In this document: piece after piece, positions 47,301 to 58,700 of the stretch
Position numbering within the stretch: the stretch's first letter is position 1
Layout: the number at the start of each line of letters is the position of its first letter
Assembly (NCBI GenBank): GCA_017163975.1
Contig: JAFFSR010000004.1
Location: forward strand, 8,618,001 to 8,682,000
Reading direction: 5' to 3'
Source: Anastatus disparis
Taxonomy: Eukaryota; Arthropoda; Insecta; Hymenoptera; Eupelmidae
Length of the DNA: 64,000 nt
The notes under the pieces: model-generated
What the model was told of the DNA's origin: nothing
Seen by the model: the letters and a program-made list of their open reading frames with translations, nothing else
Database searches by the model: none
Made by a program: the position numbers and the translations under genes

Positions 47301-47579
47301 TAACTTTCAGATATCCAGAATTATTAAGATCTCCAGACACAAGCGAAAGTTTATACAGCGATCGAAATTCATCGTACGACAATGTCGAGAGGCGGCAGAT
47401 CCACAGTAGTCAATCATCAACAGCAGCAAACACAATGACAACAACAACAACGACGATAACAACAATTGATCAAAGAAATAACCGTTCGGCTTATGAATCC
47501 GAGACAACAATTATCGATACGGACGACAGCGACGTTGAAAGAGTAAAACGTAATCGTAGTTTCAAGGATCAACTTTTAT
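35189..47579 (+). CDS. spri: sprint / RIN-family protein, nine exons, partial at both ends
   Basis: Homologue of Drosophila sprint and vertebrate RIN proteins, which link tyrosine-kinase signalling to Rab5-class GTPase exchange on endosomes. Exons: 35189-35395, 40157-40341, 41234-41415, 41943-42035, 42501-43060, 43497-44199, 44735-45232, 45632-45776, 47311-47579. All junctions are GT-AG and the phases agree across all eight introns, giving 947 codons plus one base. Protein order: acidic Ser-rich leader (residues 1-35), SH2 domain (about 40-131) with FVVRQS carrying the phosphotyrosine-binding Arg and IEHYLIQ, then the RIN-typical block DELPVQLTLPRAMREAKNRQ and LALLGQEFWRYP. A PPPPPP motif followed by RWAKPG lies near residue 370; the rest is a long Ser/Thr/Pro/Asn linker. 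The VPS9 and Ras-association domains expected at the C terminus are not in view, nor is the start codon. Identification rests on remembered family sequence. Confidence 0.93.
35396..40156 (+). other. sprint intron, 4.76 kb, carrying a SINE
   Basis: Splits the SH2 domain between EEG and NFVVRQ. Contains the Thr-type SINE at 37325-37529. A GC-richer patch is at about 39350-39450 (CGCGCATGCATTTTCTGATG). Short frames at 36006-36245, 38475-38657 and 39046-39288 are not gene-like. No exon is needed here, since phases on both sides match. Confidence 0.7.
37325..37529 (+). mobile_element. tRNA-derived SINE, Thr-type family, best-preserved head
   Basis: The tRNA-like head reads GGTCTACCGTGGCTCAGTC, GGTAGAGCGATGGATTCGTA, then GAGTTCGAATCCCGCTCTCG. 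The A box (TGGCTCAGTCGGTAGAGC), the B box (GAGTTCGAATCC) and an anticodon-loop TTCGTAA (CGT, threonine) are clear. The body has AAGCACCACTGTAAGTTACA and CTCCGTCGCTAATTAGC, then ACAGCGACGTTAAATTT and a pure A tail. It is a SINE rather than a tRNA gene because the head runs directly into the body and tail and lacks the paired acceptor stem. Confidence 0.92.
40157..40341 (+). CDS. spri: sprint exon 2 in view: SH2 core
   Basis: Acceptor TTTGTTTCAG ends at 40156; donor GTAAGT at 40342. Encodes NFVVRQSSQSDTMALSVRLP, then GPYIEHYLIQANKGKLSLE, then RFDNIPSLIAHYSQC. The Arg in FVVRQS is the conserved phosphotyrosine-binding residue of the SH2 fold. The exon ends after two bases of a Cys codon. Confidence 0.95.
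41234..41415 (+). CDS. spri: sprint exon 3 in view: end of SH2 and RIN block
   Basis: Acceptor TTTTCGCAG ends at 41233; donor GTAAAA at 41416. Encodes CDELPVQLTLPRAMREAKNR, then QQLSSLALLGQEFWRYPMAN, then a Ser/Thr/Gly tail TTESGASSNTSSLGSF. This block is strongly conserved in sprint. The non-consensus +5 base of the donor (GTAAAA) is the only weak splice point, and the next exon's phase confirms it. Confidence 0.93.
41943..42035 (+). CDS. spri: sprint exon 4 in view: Asn-rich linker
   Basis: Acceptor ATTTTAG ends at 41942; donor GTAAGT at 42036. Encodes an Asn run (GNNNNNNINN), then MVTPSTESIILNLTPIS. It is 93 bp, phase 1 at both ends, so it could be skipped without shifting the frame. The poly-Asn comes from AAC/AAT repeats and is likely disordered. 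Confidence 0.82.
42501..43060 (+). CDS. spri: sprint exon 5 in view: proline-rich linker
   Basis: Acceptor ATTGTTTCAG ends at 42500; donor GTGATT at 43061. Encodes a Thr/Pro-rich start (MTTSTFTTSMPRQPRPTPP), several Ser-Pro sites (RLSPND, RLVSPN, VRSPSP, VLSPQS), and IKSPPPPPPRWAKPG at about 42928-42972, a plausible SH3-domain ligand. It ends with FTVTTTVTFNVNQSGDISTV. The frame runs on past the donor to a stop at 43190, but that extension is AT-rich and not protein-like. Confidence 0.9.
43497..44199 (+). CDS. spri: sprint exon 6 in view: Ser-rich linker with basic patch
   Basis: Acceptor TATTTTTTCAG ends at 43496; donor GTAAGT at 44200. Encodes a Ser/Asn/Pro-rich half, then a basic patch KSRRKRDRDARK (about 43720-43758), an acidic/aromatic stretch ESDILESYYRSSPADKISDY with EDIW, a Gln run of six, and further Ser-Pro and Thr-Pro sites. 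The low-complexity half produces long shadow frames on the minus strand. The basic and YYRSSPADKISDYE segments look like the most constrained part. Confidence 0.9.
44356..44526. mobile_element. 171-bp near-perfect hairpin (foldback MITE) in a sprint intron
   Basis: Arms of 79 bp (44356-44434 and 44448-44526) around a 13-base loop. Ends are CCCTGGTAGAAAATAAACCA and its complement. Within the arms only six positions differ, all of them transitions. It is clean while its relative at 4481-4652 is badly decayed, so it is likely recent. It lies in the 535-bp intron 44200-44734 between exons 6 and 7. Confidence 0.95.
44735..45232 (+). CDS. spri: sprint exon 7 in view
   Basis: Acceptor TTCTATTCTGCAG ends at 44734; donor GTAAAT at 45233. 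Encodes SANSLNNPNTITPPRNKLGL, IVLARSESNSP, a basic ALVARRRPKPINTVASKFR, then WLQTQLSGGCNISGNMLHPI, the acidic DWDDSEETEDKTPL, and SDTSWAVDSSWEFIG. Less repetitive than its neighbours, with Trp and aromatic residues that suggest a constrained region. The minus-strand 122-codon frame here is a shadow. Confidence 0.92.
45632..45776 (+). CDS. spri: sprint exon 8 in view: Asp-rich segment
   Basis: Acceptor TAAATTTACAG ends at 45631; donor GTAAGT at 45777. Encodes NDADDCEPDYDCDADYDADN, then IGRKFPDEEQDKYIVRNTLT and AQSIILQR. Strongly acidic first half followed by a helical-looking conserved stretch. Joins exon 7 in phase 1 and exon 9 in phase 2 (AG + A gives Arg). Confidence 0.92.
45777..47310 (+). 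other. sprint intron, 1.53 kb
   Basis: Separates the exons encoding IILQR and YPELLRSP. It holds a conspicuously GC-richer segment at about 46580-46900 with open frames on both strands, described at 46473-46832. Otherwise AT-rich. Confidence 0.8.
46473..46832 (-). other. Unrecognised 119-codon open frame in a sprint intron
   Basis: Stop-to-stop minus-strand frame without an early Met. Its first two thirds look protein-like (YKLYETLFGRRFLQLADTYE, RSYKVYISKFELSYTEQTIG, ILKVAAMCIEYCIRGGLNKF), while the last third is AT-rich and poor. The plus strand also has a 65-codon open frame over 46608-46806 (ending VRVSKLQKSPAE). I do not recognise either. Options: a decayed nested gene or transposon piece on the minus strand, an optional sprint exon on the plus strand, or a conserved non-coding element. 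Confidence 0.25.
47311..47579 (+). CDS. spri: sprint exon 9 in view
   Basis: Acceptor TTTAACTTTCAG ends at 47310; donor GTGAGT at 47580. Encodes RYPELLRSPDTSESLYSDRN with SSYDNVERRQIHSSQSS, a Thr run from ACA/ACG codons, then NRSAYESETTIIDTDDSD and VERVKRNRSFKDQLL. The acidic-then-basic ending with RSFKDQLL is well formed. It ends after one codon base, so at least one more exon follows beyond what I can see. The frame runs only three codons past the donor to a stop. Confidence 0.92.
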
Positions 47580-48420
47580 GTGAGTTTTAATTCTTTTTTT
47601 CCATCTTATATTGTTTCTCTTTTATTGTAATGACACTTGAGCGAAGAAAGTTTTGCGGAACATCCTTTTGGCAATCAAAACAAAAACATCAATCTTGGAT
47701 TAAAGTTTGGCTAAGAAGGGAGATAGATTTTTCTGTCGTGTTCTTGGGAAATTAGAAAGAAACTTTGTAACTTTTGACGTTTAATGAGAAGCAGGAAAAT
47801 TGTTCTTTTCAGTCTTCGGAAATTATGTAACCTTTCGCCGATTCGGAAGTATTGAAAGATGTCAATTCTAGTAATTGACGAAAGTTTAATTATATATTGA
47901 TTGACTGAATAATTTTTTTTCATTATTATTAATTAATATTTATTGAATACAATACTAATTAAAGTAAATATTCTCATCTACTATTTTGTAATTTAAATGT
48001 TTATTTAATAAATTAGTCAATAAAATGTTAGGATATTGAGACCTAGATTTCTAACCAGTCTTGGCATAAATTGTTTATACAAAATTACAAAGAAAGCAAC
48101 ATTTTTTCAGTTTAATACTCTACTTTTTAAAATTATAAACTAATTTACTCAAATTTTAGGTTTTTTTTTTTTTTTTTTAAGAAAATTTGCTTTAACTTTT
48201 TCGGGGAAAAAACTTTTTTTTTAATTGAAAGGATTCTATTTCAGACTCCATGTAATATTAATTAGAATTTTCTAGTATTATTGTTTAAAAAATTATAAAT
48301 CATTAAAAACAATATTTAATTCATAAAAATAAATAAATAACAAAATTAAAAAAAAAAATAGTTTATAATTAAAAAAATTGAATATTTGAGCGGATAAACA
48401 TACACAGATTAAACAAAATT

Positions 48421-48626
48421 TTTTTTTTTAATTATTTTTAACGTCGCTGAATTTCAGTTATCATAGTGATGCTAATTAGCGACGGAGATCGTCAGTGTGT
48501 TAATGAACAAAGCACGTGTAACGTACAGTGGTGCTTGTATCACTCGGCCGCCGAGAGCGGGATTCGAACTCGGGACCTCGAGATTACGAATCCATCGCTC
48601 AACCGAGTGAGCCACTGAGAGACCTG
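48421..48626 (-). mobile_element. tRNA-derived SINE, Thr-type family
   Basis: On the minus strand: AGGTCTCTCAGTGGCTCACT, CGGTTGAGCGATGGATTCGT, then GAGTTCGAATCCCGCTCTCG, a GGCGGCCGAGTGATAC extension, the AAGCACCACTGTACGTTACA body, CTCCGTCGCTAATTAGC and a 3' GCGACGTTAAAAATAATTAA tail. AAACAAAATTTT on the tail side and AAAACAAATTTT beyond the head may be an imperfect target duplication. Confidence 0.9.
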
Positions 48627-51405
48627 AATCAAAAACAAATTTTCATCTATCAAAACATTCATTTTTTGAGATCCCTTAAAAACTGTTGATTTTGCATAAA
48701 AATTATTTGATATTGTAAAAAATCTAAATATTATAATGTTAGCAACTATAATTTTAAGATATAACATTTCCAACTATAACACCAAAGTATCAAATGTCCA
48801 TTCTATGCCACAATATTTATGTTAGATTATTAAGCAGATTACTAGCGCACTAATAATAATGGAATTATAACTTATGTCTCTATTGATGGTTTTAAGTATA
48901 TAAGCAGCTAACGGAAGTTATTATCTATTGAGTATCCCTTAGTTTTCCCCCCTTTATACTATAGCTAACATAAATAAATACCGTAACACTTAAACCAGAA
49001 GTTTAATCGATCCTTGTATGTAATACAAAGGAGCAACGGATATCGGAATTTTAATCACCTTATTGTGTAACAAGATAGTCTATATAGTTACTGATCACCT
49101 TTAATTGGTATATTATCATTTTTCCTTTTGTATTATATGAGTTTAGAATTTATTGTTAATATTTTGAGTTTAAAATTATATTAATTATTTGAATTCGTAA
49201 ATAATTTTATATACCTTTTTTTAATGATTTATTTTACAGTCTGATTATTATCAAAGTAGGACATTGACGTATACATATTTTATATTCTGATTTTTTTTCA
49301 TTATTTATAAAGTAAGTGAATTAGATAGAGAAAGAATAAATTAGAAATCTTTTTATCAATTAGATTTTTTAATCGATTCGAAAAAAAAACAAAATAACCA
49401 AAGGACACATTTTAATTTTTTTAAAAATTGGTATACATCCTAAATACTCTATTATAAAAGAAATATCAAAAATCCTTATCGTCTAAACTTGCAAAAAAAA
49501 ATTTATTCAAGGCTAATCTTTCTGCATCAATTTTAAAGCTAATGCCTTTTTCACGATAATGAAAAGAGAATTAAACTTCATATCATTCTAATTCTGTAAT
49601 TTAACTTTATTTTCACGATAAGTGGCTAAGCTTCGGGTTAGTTACTTTATCCTAGAAGCTCGCTGTTGCCAAACTGGTGATATACTCATGGTAGAACATA
49701 CTCATGAGACAATCAGTTTCTCAAAATTTCCTGACGATAACATAGTTGATTTAGACATCAGTATTATATTTGGATTTATCATTTTGGTGTATCCTTATTT
49801 CAATATTTTATTCTAAAAGTGCAAAAGAATTGCCCTGTAATACGAATATTTACTTATACGATCATTTCAGCATTTATTATATGCATCATTTTTATGTATA
49901 TATTATATGAAAAGCGCATTAAGCTCTTAACCTCCCCTCGCAATCGGCCGGCTTACTTGATTTTGCGACGAGGTTTTTCAGTTAGTCGTGTAATTCAAAC
50001 AGTTAAGCATGCAACCTTATAATAACAGTTTAATATTATTCTCGAATTAACTAATAATTAATAAATTTAAGGACGCTGGAGTGGGCTATAGGCGTTGTTC
50101 ATTTAAATGGGATAGTTTATTTAATCAAAAACTACTTCGTATGTTAATTTTGGCTGTGGAAAAATAATTACTTTATTAATTTTTCATTAGGAAAGCAGTT
50201 CCTAATAAAAATTAAAAGTGTTAAAATGAATAAAGTTTTTTTTGTGAAAGCAACATAAAAAATCTATCGCAGGTAATAAATGATATATTTTTAAAAGAAT
50301 ACTTTAAAATTATTTATATTTTTTTAAAATTTTAATGAATCGTAAGTATTCAAAAATAATGGTTTCATGTTTAAAATATTAATAACAGTTGTTTTCACAA
50401 AAATTTTTATGCATTTTTTTACTATTGATTTATTATTAAATCAATTAAACGACTGATAGGAAACTTTATTGGACTGATCATATTGATTTTAACGCACAAA
50501 AAATATTGATTTTTAAATTTTCAAATACAAACAAAAAGCATTCAATTATATATTAAAAATTTGCCAAACCAAAATTAAAATAATAACGAAAAAAATGCAA
50601 GTTTCCTATTTCGATTGAATTAACATTTGTGCATGAAATTTTTACAAATACATTTATAAAATTGATATAAAAATTTTATTATTAATAATGTATAACAATA
50701 ATGAATTTTTATTACCAATACCATTAGTGGTAAACTAGTTTATCAACTGACATAAAGTGAAATAATGAAGTAAAGTACGCAATTGTTTTTTTTATAAAGT
50801 TAACAAATAAAATACAATTCTTTGATCTTCCTTTTTTATGATATATAAAAATTTGATTTTTAAGACAGAAAATATAAGTGCTTTATCATTAAGGATAAGA
50901 TATACTTTGTAAAAATACGCGTATCAATTAAAGAAACAAAAATTTAATTCATCAATTTATTAATAACAAAGGTAAATGAAATATAATTTAGTACTTCACA
51001 ACAATAATTTTCGATTTTTTTTCTTCCCAGTAATAGTATGGAGTTCTGTATGTTATTATTACATAATTTTTATTTCGATTTATGATATGTTAGTGATCAA
51101 CGCCTAGTAATGATTTACAAATTTGAATGTTTATTTAAAAATTAATGAATTTAAATGAATAAAGTTTACCATAATAGAAAGTATTTGATGATTTATAAAT
51201 GTATATCTAATTTGTAATTAGATAAAAATCGTCCATCCGTTAAAATTGATTAATTTTACAGGATATTTTATCCGTCATTAATAACGTGATAAAAATGTCC
51301 TTTTTGAAAAACAGAAAAAATATATATACAATCAATTGCTGGACAAAAAGAGGAAAGAAAAAAAAACTTAATTATTCGGAAACATCATTGCAAGACTTAA
51401 ATGAA

Positions 51406-51614
51406 CCACTTTGTATCTTTTTTTTTAACGTCGCTATATTTATGCTTTGCTAATCAGCGACGGAGCTCGTAAGTGTGTTTGTGAACAAAGCACATGTAAC
51501 GTATAGTGTGCTTGCTTCAATCGGCCGCCGAGAGCGAGATTCGAACTCAGAACCCCGAGATTACGAATCCAACGCTCTACCGAATGAGCCACAGACCGAC
51601 TCCACTTTGTATCT
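51406..51614 (-). mobile_element. tRNA-derived SINE with perfect 13-bp target duplication
   Basis: The SINE body occupies about 51419-51601. CCACTTTGTATCT is present at 51406-51418 and again at 51602-51614, directly against the poly-T side and the head side. This is a clear retroposition signature. Head: GAGTCGGTCTGTGGCTCATT, CGGTAGAGCGTTGGATTCGT; B box GAGTTCGAATCTCGC. The body has CATTATACG-like decay of the CACTGTACGTTAC segment. Orientation minus. Confidence 0.92.
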
Positions 51615-54600
51615 CTTTAATATCATAAAAAATTATTTAACAAATAATATTCCACAGAACATAAACAAAAACAAAATAAAATTAAAATTTTTATCACGAT
51701 TAACCTAATACTCAATAACAAAGTTCCATTAAATATCATTGAAAGATCAATTAACCATTGAACTCTTGTAATATTATTAAAGAAATTAAGCTTTTCAAAC
51801 AGTCGTAAATATACAATAAAGAAGCCTTATAAGTTCATTAAACATCCGTGAAGCTCTTCACTTGTAAGCTCTCATCGTTCTACATTTTATCCTCGTGCTC
51901 ATCGGGCTTATCCCATCCGGTGCTTTAATAATGATATATTGATCGTTGGAGAGATAAGTTTTTTTTTTAAAACTTTTACTATTGAGCGATCTAAACTCTC
52001 CCTCTTACCCCACCTCGAGCTTACTTTCTTGGTCATCGTTTGTCTTTTTGTAAAATGACACTTGCTGTATGATACTGATAATAATTAATCAATCTTAAAT
52101 ACTGATAAAACAGACGAGAATAGAGTTACGCCGCCGTTATTGCTGATTAAGATCGATAAAAAGAAATAAGTAAAAAAAAAAGGAAAGATTAGTATATATA
52201 TGTGATCGTGAGTATGTAAAAATTAATAAAAATTAATGTACGTGTGAATTTTTATATTTAATTATATATGTGATTATGAGTTGACGTCTATATTTGAGAT
52301 ATATGTCTATGTCTATGTGTTAAAGTTTACGTTGATGAGTACACGCATGTATGTGCATGAGTAAATAATTTTGATAAAAAAATTAATATATAAAAATCCA
52401 CGCGTAATACCTAATACGTGAAAAAGGCTTGGCTCTTGTTCATGATTCTTCAGCAAATCAGTAAATTTCAAAGTCACAAACTGTAATTTTCGATTCGCGC
52501 ATACACGAGGGGGCACGCGTGATAAATTTTTCTAAGTATTGCCGATACGACTTGATAAGTTTAACTTTTAACTTTATATTTTTTAATCTATTTGATTGAT
52601 TGATGTTAGATGCGATAGTTAAAAGTTTAATTAGATGAATTGATATAATTAAAATTGCTTTAAATTTTAAATAAATTAATTAAAAACTTAATGATGCTCA
52701 CTTATGAGAAAAAATCAATTTTATAATATTCAACTTACTCAGTTTTCTGAAATGAATTAAATTTATATTAATTAAAAACTTCTACTATGTGGGTATTTAG
52801 TTATGATGTAGAATTAAGCCATTGATCAGAACAATAAGTTTGAGAATACTCTTTGTTTAATTTAATGCAAATATAAATATCTCACTTTGTTAATAATTTA
52901 TATCATTTATTTTGAAATTAAAATAAATTTTTTTATTCGTTCCTTGAGTAAAAATAAATAAACAGATTTATCATATATTAAACACATAAAAATGTCTGAA
53001 TAGATTTTTTACAGAAAAATTTATTTTTGTTTACTTAATATTAATACTTATATTTGATTATATTCACAAGAAAAAAAAGAAATTATAAAATAATAATTAA
53101 TATAATATGAAAATTAATTAAAGATTCTAATTTAGTTATCGGAACTGTTAATCATCAAACGAATAAATGTATAATAATAAAACACTGCTTATAAAATAGT
53201 CAACAAAATACTTGAAAATTCATCATTCAAATCAATACAATAAATCATAAATTGTCATTTACGTCATAAAACATAAATTCTTCTATACGGGACTTACATT
53301 TAAACTTATCTACATCTACATTTTTTAAAATAATTTTATAAAAGACATAAATATATTTTTTATTAATTGCACAAATAAAACCATATCATTCGAAAATTAT
53401 CGAGAGAATATTTATAAAACTGTTCCGTAAGCAATAAAGTAACCAATTTTCAAGTATACGTTCTACTTTCATACGACAACCCAAACTCATAAACAGTAAT
53501 AAAACCATTCGCGCTTGAGCTATAAAAAAAAATAGAAATTTCGCTTACCATCCAGTATATTCACAAATTTAACTAATCTTAGATAAGACACGCAAAACGA
53601 ACGTTGAAAAAAAGGAGTTAGAGGATATAAACCTTACAGTCGATTACGACTTGTGCTTTTTTTTATTCCCGTTTTTTTTTTCGTCTATTCTCCCTTGTTG
53701 ATAACAAGTACATTTATCCCTCTTTCACAAATTCTTTTTTATTTCTCCGCTACTCTTTTTTTTCAACCATACACGTGTATGAATGAAGAATAGATTTACA
53801 AAAAGCCTAATCCACTTTTTTTTCCTACCCACGGACTCTTTCTCTAAAGCACTTGAAAAGCTCCATATAAAACCGCTTTTCTGAGATATTGCCGCAGTGC
53901 CAGAGATGGAATAAAAAGGAATATATGTGGAAACGGTTAAAAGCGTCGAGGGTTGGATTTTCTTTTTTTTTTTTTATATTGAGATTTGAGGCTGATTATA
54001 ATTTTTCTCGTGTATGAAAATTTGTAAGGGTAGAAAATTTTATGAAAAAGTTTAAGTAATTGGACGTTTTTATCAAATTTAATGAGAATGCGGAGATTCG
54101 AGCTTTAATGGCTTGAAGAGGTATTATTACACTTTTGTATGAAATGGAAAAATTATGCTTGAATGAGAAAATTTTTATTAAAAGAATCAGGATTTCCAAT
54201 TTTTAGTCATGTTAATGAAACGATAATTTTTAAAATCGTAATTTTTTTTTCACGTAGAAAATATTTTTGTAATCATTACTATGAAAATCGCTATAATTCT
54301 GGAACTTGATTACTTTTGAAGATTTTAAAAAAATTATTTTTTAGACACTAAAATATTTATTAGATCATTTGTAAATTTTACCTTCACATTTAGCTGAAAC
54401 AACGTTTAGTAAAAATTTGTGAAAATATCAAGTAATCTATGCTAAACATTCTCTAACCTTCCCTTCATCCCAAGCTTAAAGATCTTTAGGGTAATTTCCC
54501 CAGTGATTTTCATTGTCGCTTCTGTAAAGATATTTTCTCCATTTAAATATTTTATTAGAGATCTTAAAATAATGAATACAAATTCTGAATGATGGAACTT

Positions 54601-57600
54601 GAAACAGTAAAAAATAAATTCCACTCACTATCACCTCCAATATTCTATAAAACTAATTTCGTCAAATATGATATTAAAACAAATAAACATAACTAAAATT
54701 GCATATTACAATCGCCTAGAACATAATTGTAAATTTTGATAAAAAAGAAAAAATAAACTTTTATACACTAATAAAAAGAGAAAAAGGCACAATAAACATT
54801 CGTGTATAGAATTAATTGCGTCGTAAAAGCTCTTTCTCACAGTTGGTAGTAGCATAATTCAATGATATTGCGCGGTTAAGCCTAACGCGTGGACATAAAT
54901 ATTGTCAACTTGATGTACGGTGTAACGTAGGGACAAACATGTGCGCTAAATGGTAAAAAAATATTCCAACTATTTTCTTTTATTGTTTTCAGAAATTAAA
55001 TATTTTCTTATCTTCGTGTTTTGTAATCAGAATCGCAATGAAGTAATGTCCGGTATACATGGAAATGTTTTTTCAACGCAATAATTATGATGTGTTTATT
55101 AGAGGAAATCGGTTGAATTGATGTTTTCATTCATAATAGTTCGTTAAATTATAATAGAGTAACATCAAAGGATTTCGTGAAATTAAGAAAAAATGTCTTT
55201 TATAAATTGATCATTTTAATTGAATTAAAATATCCTTTTGACTTTGAATATTTTATTTCTAAGTATGATAAAAGTTAATAAAAATATAAAATTATAAAGT
55301 AAATCAAAAATAATTATATAATTACCCTGGTAAACAACAGAATGAATGATTATTGGTCATAAATATGACATTAATCATGGCTTATGATTAGATTATGGTT
55401 ATTTTGATGATTTCATTAATAGTCTATTTAAATGAGTATTAATTTAAATTTATAATAAACCTGAAAAATCTTCGAAATTTAACTTTGATCTGTTTTAAAA
55501 TCTGAATATTACAGTTAACATCAAAACTAATCTATAAAATTAAAAAGAAAAGAGTGGCTTTGCTACTCATAAGGCACTATTAATTATATAATGGTATGTG
55601 CGGCTTCAAAGATAATAACCAAGCCTTGAACATGCACGTATCAAAATTATTTGGACAACAACTCTCAATCTAAATCAAAGATTGCGATAAGTTTCCAGAC
55701 TAGTCTAAAAATCAATGCAGTAATTATACGTAATATTAAAATTTACAATTAAAAATTTAATATTACAATAGCATAATTTCGAAATATTAAAATTAAATTT
55801 TGTCAATATCGTTTAGTCTATAATTAATTTATTTGTGTTTATAAAAATTGATCACAATGCAATTTGAAGGTTAGATAATATCAAAGTAACAGAATAGTTT
55901 TAACCTTCTATTTGAGAATGACAAAAATTTTTTTTATCATGATGATTTTGTGAATATTTTGTTTTTAACATTGAACTAAATTTGATAGTTAATGATAAAT
56001 GTTAAAAGTCATTAGTTAATTAAAATCAGACATCAGAATATCTACTTATTTGCTTGTGATCTTTAATATTTAATTGTTGAATTCACAGCTGACGGTTATC
56101 TTAATTAATGCGAATTAATTGAAAAGTTATGTATTTTGTTAACGATGTTTATTATTTTCTATAGAATAAGAATAACAATGTTAGATAAATCGTGGATATT
56201 TCAGAAAAAATATTTCTTTTCTTATCCAAATATCTAATGTCTTTGGAATTAATAAATTTTCAATGAATGTTATCGAATAATTCAACAACATAAAATTTTT
56301 ATTATAATACTGAAAAAAAATATTGACCCAACTTCCAAATAATCAAATTCAAATTCAAATAAACAAATTTTAAAAAAATAAATTTTTTTAACTTACATAA
56401 AGTAACTACTTTCTCATCAAAACAAAATATTCAATTTAATCGAAATTAATACCGCACGAGCAATAAATATCGTTTATCTCTACGAAATATTAATCGATCA
56501 TAACATTGCATTGTAACAATTAACAAAACAAAGATGAAAGCAGTGACAAAATTGCAATATAAAGCATGTAAAGAGATAAAGAAGACACAGAGCGCTATGT
56601 AGCTTTAATCATCCATACAAGAGTGAATCATTGACCCTGGCCGTTTTTCGTTTTTCTATACATGAAAGAAGTTAATGCGCCATCATCATCATAATCGTAA
56701 TCATCGTTATGAACTTTTAATTGCGCATGTTAATTTCTCTAACTGATATGCAACTTCCTCGTCCCTGTTATTTTACATTATTTTACTATCTTGTATTTTA
56801 TTTATCGCTAACTTGAGTTAATTAACCTCATGAGAAAGTTAAAGTTTATTTACCTTTTTTTATTTATTGTTAATTTATTAATAAAATAATATCTCAAAGC
56901 CTTTTGTTCAAAGTTATCAAATGGCAAATTTTATGGTTACGAGAATTGAAATAAAGGAAATTAATTTGAAAAGCTTTTTCTTTTTCACTTTTACTAATAG
57001 ATAATTTGTTAGTGGTAAATTTTCGCTATATTATTTTACTTAATATTAACTAAATCTCAAGCAATGATTAATTTTAGCGATAAAATGGTAAATATCATTA
57101 AAGAAGATTATAATTTAGAGGGTTGGTAATCCTACTGGTACTACAAGGCTTATACTAAAGGTCTCGCAAGCAATTTAAATAATCTAATTTATAGTAGTGT
57201 ATGTTTTAAATTACTTTCATACATTGTATTACTGTATGAACAACTATAAAATATTAATTCAAGAATAATTAGTTTAACTCTTGAAAAACATTTTATCCAG
57301 AAAAAAATTGTTTTTTTTTAAATTTATTGCTCATAACAGACACAATAAAAAGTCAATCAGCTTAATTTTTCATAATGGTTATATCATTTGGATACTAGAG
57401 AGTCTAAAAAATGTCTCAATGCAAGAGGCATTTAAAAGAACTTTCATAATTTCATAATTTTTATGAGAAAAAAAATTAATGCAACATTTCAGACGCTCAT
57501 TTTCAAGCATAAATATCAAATTGGCAAGTCAAAATATTAAATTTTTTCTAAATGACATTGTTGTACATCTAAGTACAAACAATTAAAAAATTTTTAATAC

Positions 57601-58509
57601 AGTATGAAATTGTTTAAAATAAAAACTATTCAAAATTCTAAAATATTTTAAAATATTAAAAATACTTTTATTTTGATCACGTTGAATACTTCATTATATT
57701 AATAAATTTGTTAATTTAATTACTGTTTTAGATTATGCAACGATGATTAAAATTTTGAGCACATAAAAATGAATAAGTAGAGCAATTAGGGGAGAAAGAG
57801 ATTGATTACTCTTGCATTCTCGACTAGCGATTCTCGAAATTAATAGATTAGCAAATGAACAAATTGAGCATTTTAAACTATAACCAAATCGAAGGAAAAA
57901 ATGATTTTTTTTTTAAAGATTACGATTGTAAAATCAGTAGATGACGTTAAATGTTTCAGTTATTGCATTATGTAAGTTTTCTCTGAAATCGAAAATCATT
58001 TTAACATTATATTGTTATGTGCGATGAATTTATAATGTTAAGATAATATTGCTTACATGCATTTCTGAAAAGTTATGTTGGGGAAAAGGAAAATTAACGG
58101 CACTTAAAAATAGACTCAAGGTTTTACCTTTTTAAAGAATATTTAATAGGGAAAAAATTAATAAAAATGTTCTATTTATAATGTATTTATATATAAATAG
58201 CTTCAATTTTTCATATATTAATCGAAATTCTAACCAATATTAGTTATGCATAAATTTCTATGATATTGACTGTAAAATAAGTGCACCGAGAAAATTAAAG
58301 CATTTAAAAATGCAAAAGTAATTTTTTAGAAAAAAATATTTAAAAATCAAAACTAACACAAATAATTTTAAATAATTAATTTTTATTTTCAAAATAAATA
58401 CTCATTTTAATAATTTCTATTGTTATTTAATTTTGACAAATAATGAATTTATTTATTAAATAAGTACGTTAAAAAAATTCTCAACCATACGTATAATTCA
58501 TTAAAAATA

Positions 58510-58700
58510 TCTATAAAGTGACCAGCGTCCCAGTAAACGCAAGGATAAATAAAGCGCAAATGAAAATGATGAAATAATTAGCGTGGATTTCGGTTCCCTT
58601 TGGGGTACACGCGGAATGGTCCGGAACAAAATATTGCGCACTTACGATTATACGGGCCGGCTCAATGTTAGGTATTAAAAGTTTTATATCACCCTACTTT
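58510..58700. other. Isolated GC-richer patch in the long sprint intron
   Basis: Composition jumps (CGGTTCCCTTTGGGGTACAC, GGTCCGGAACAAAATATTGC, TACGGGCCGGCTC) compared with flanking AT-rich intron. A plus-strand frame of about 47 codons is open across 58578-58713, but it has no motif and no clear donor. It may be a conserved regulatory element or an old insertion. Confidence 0.3.

Noticed and set aside
49622..50022. Two adjacent short frames in the long intron
   Set aside because: Considered as a small gene or sprint exons; no motif, no matching acceptor phase, and the second is mainly an AT-rich hydrophobic run.
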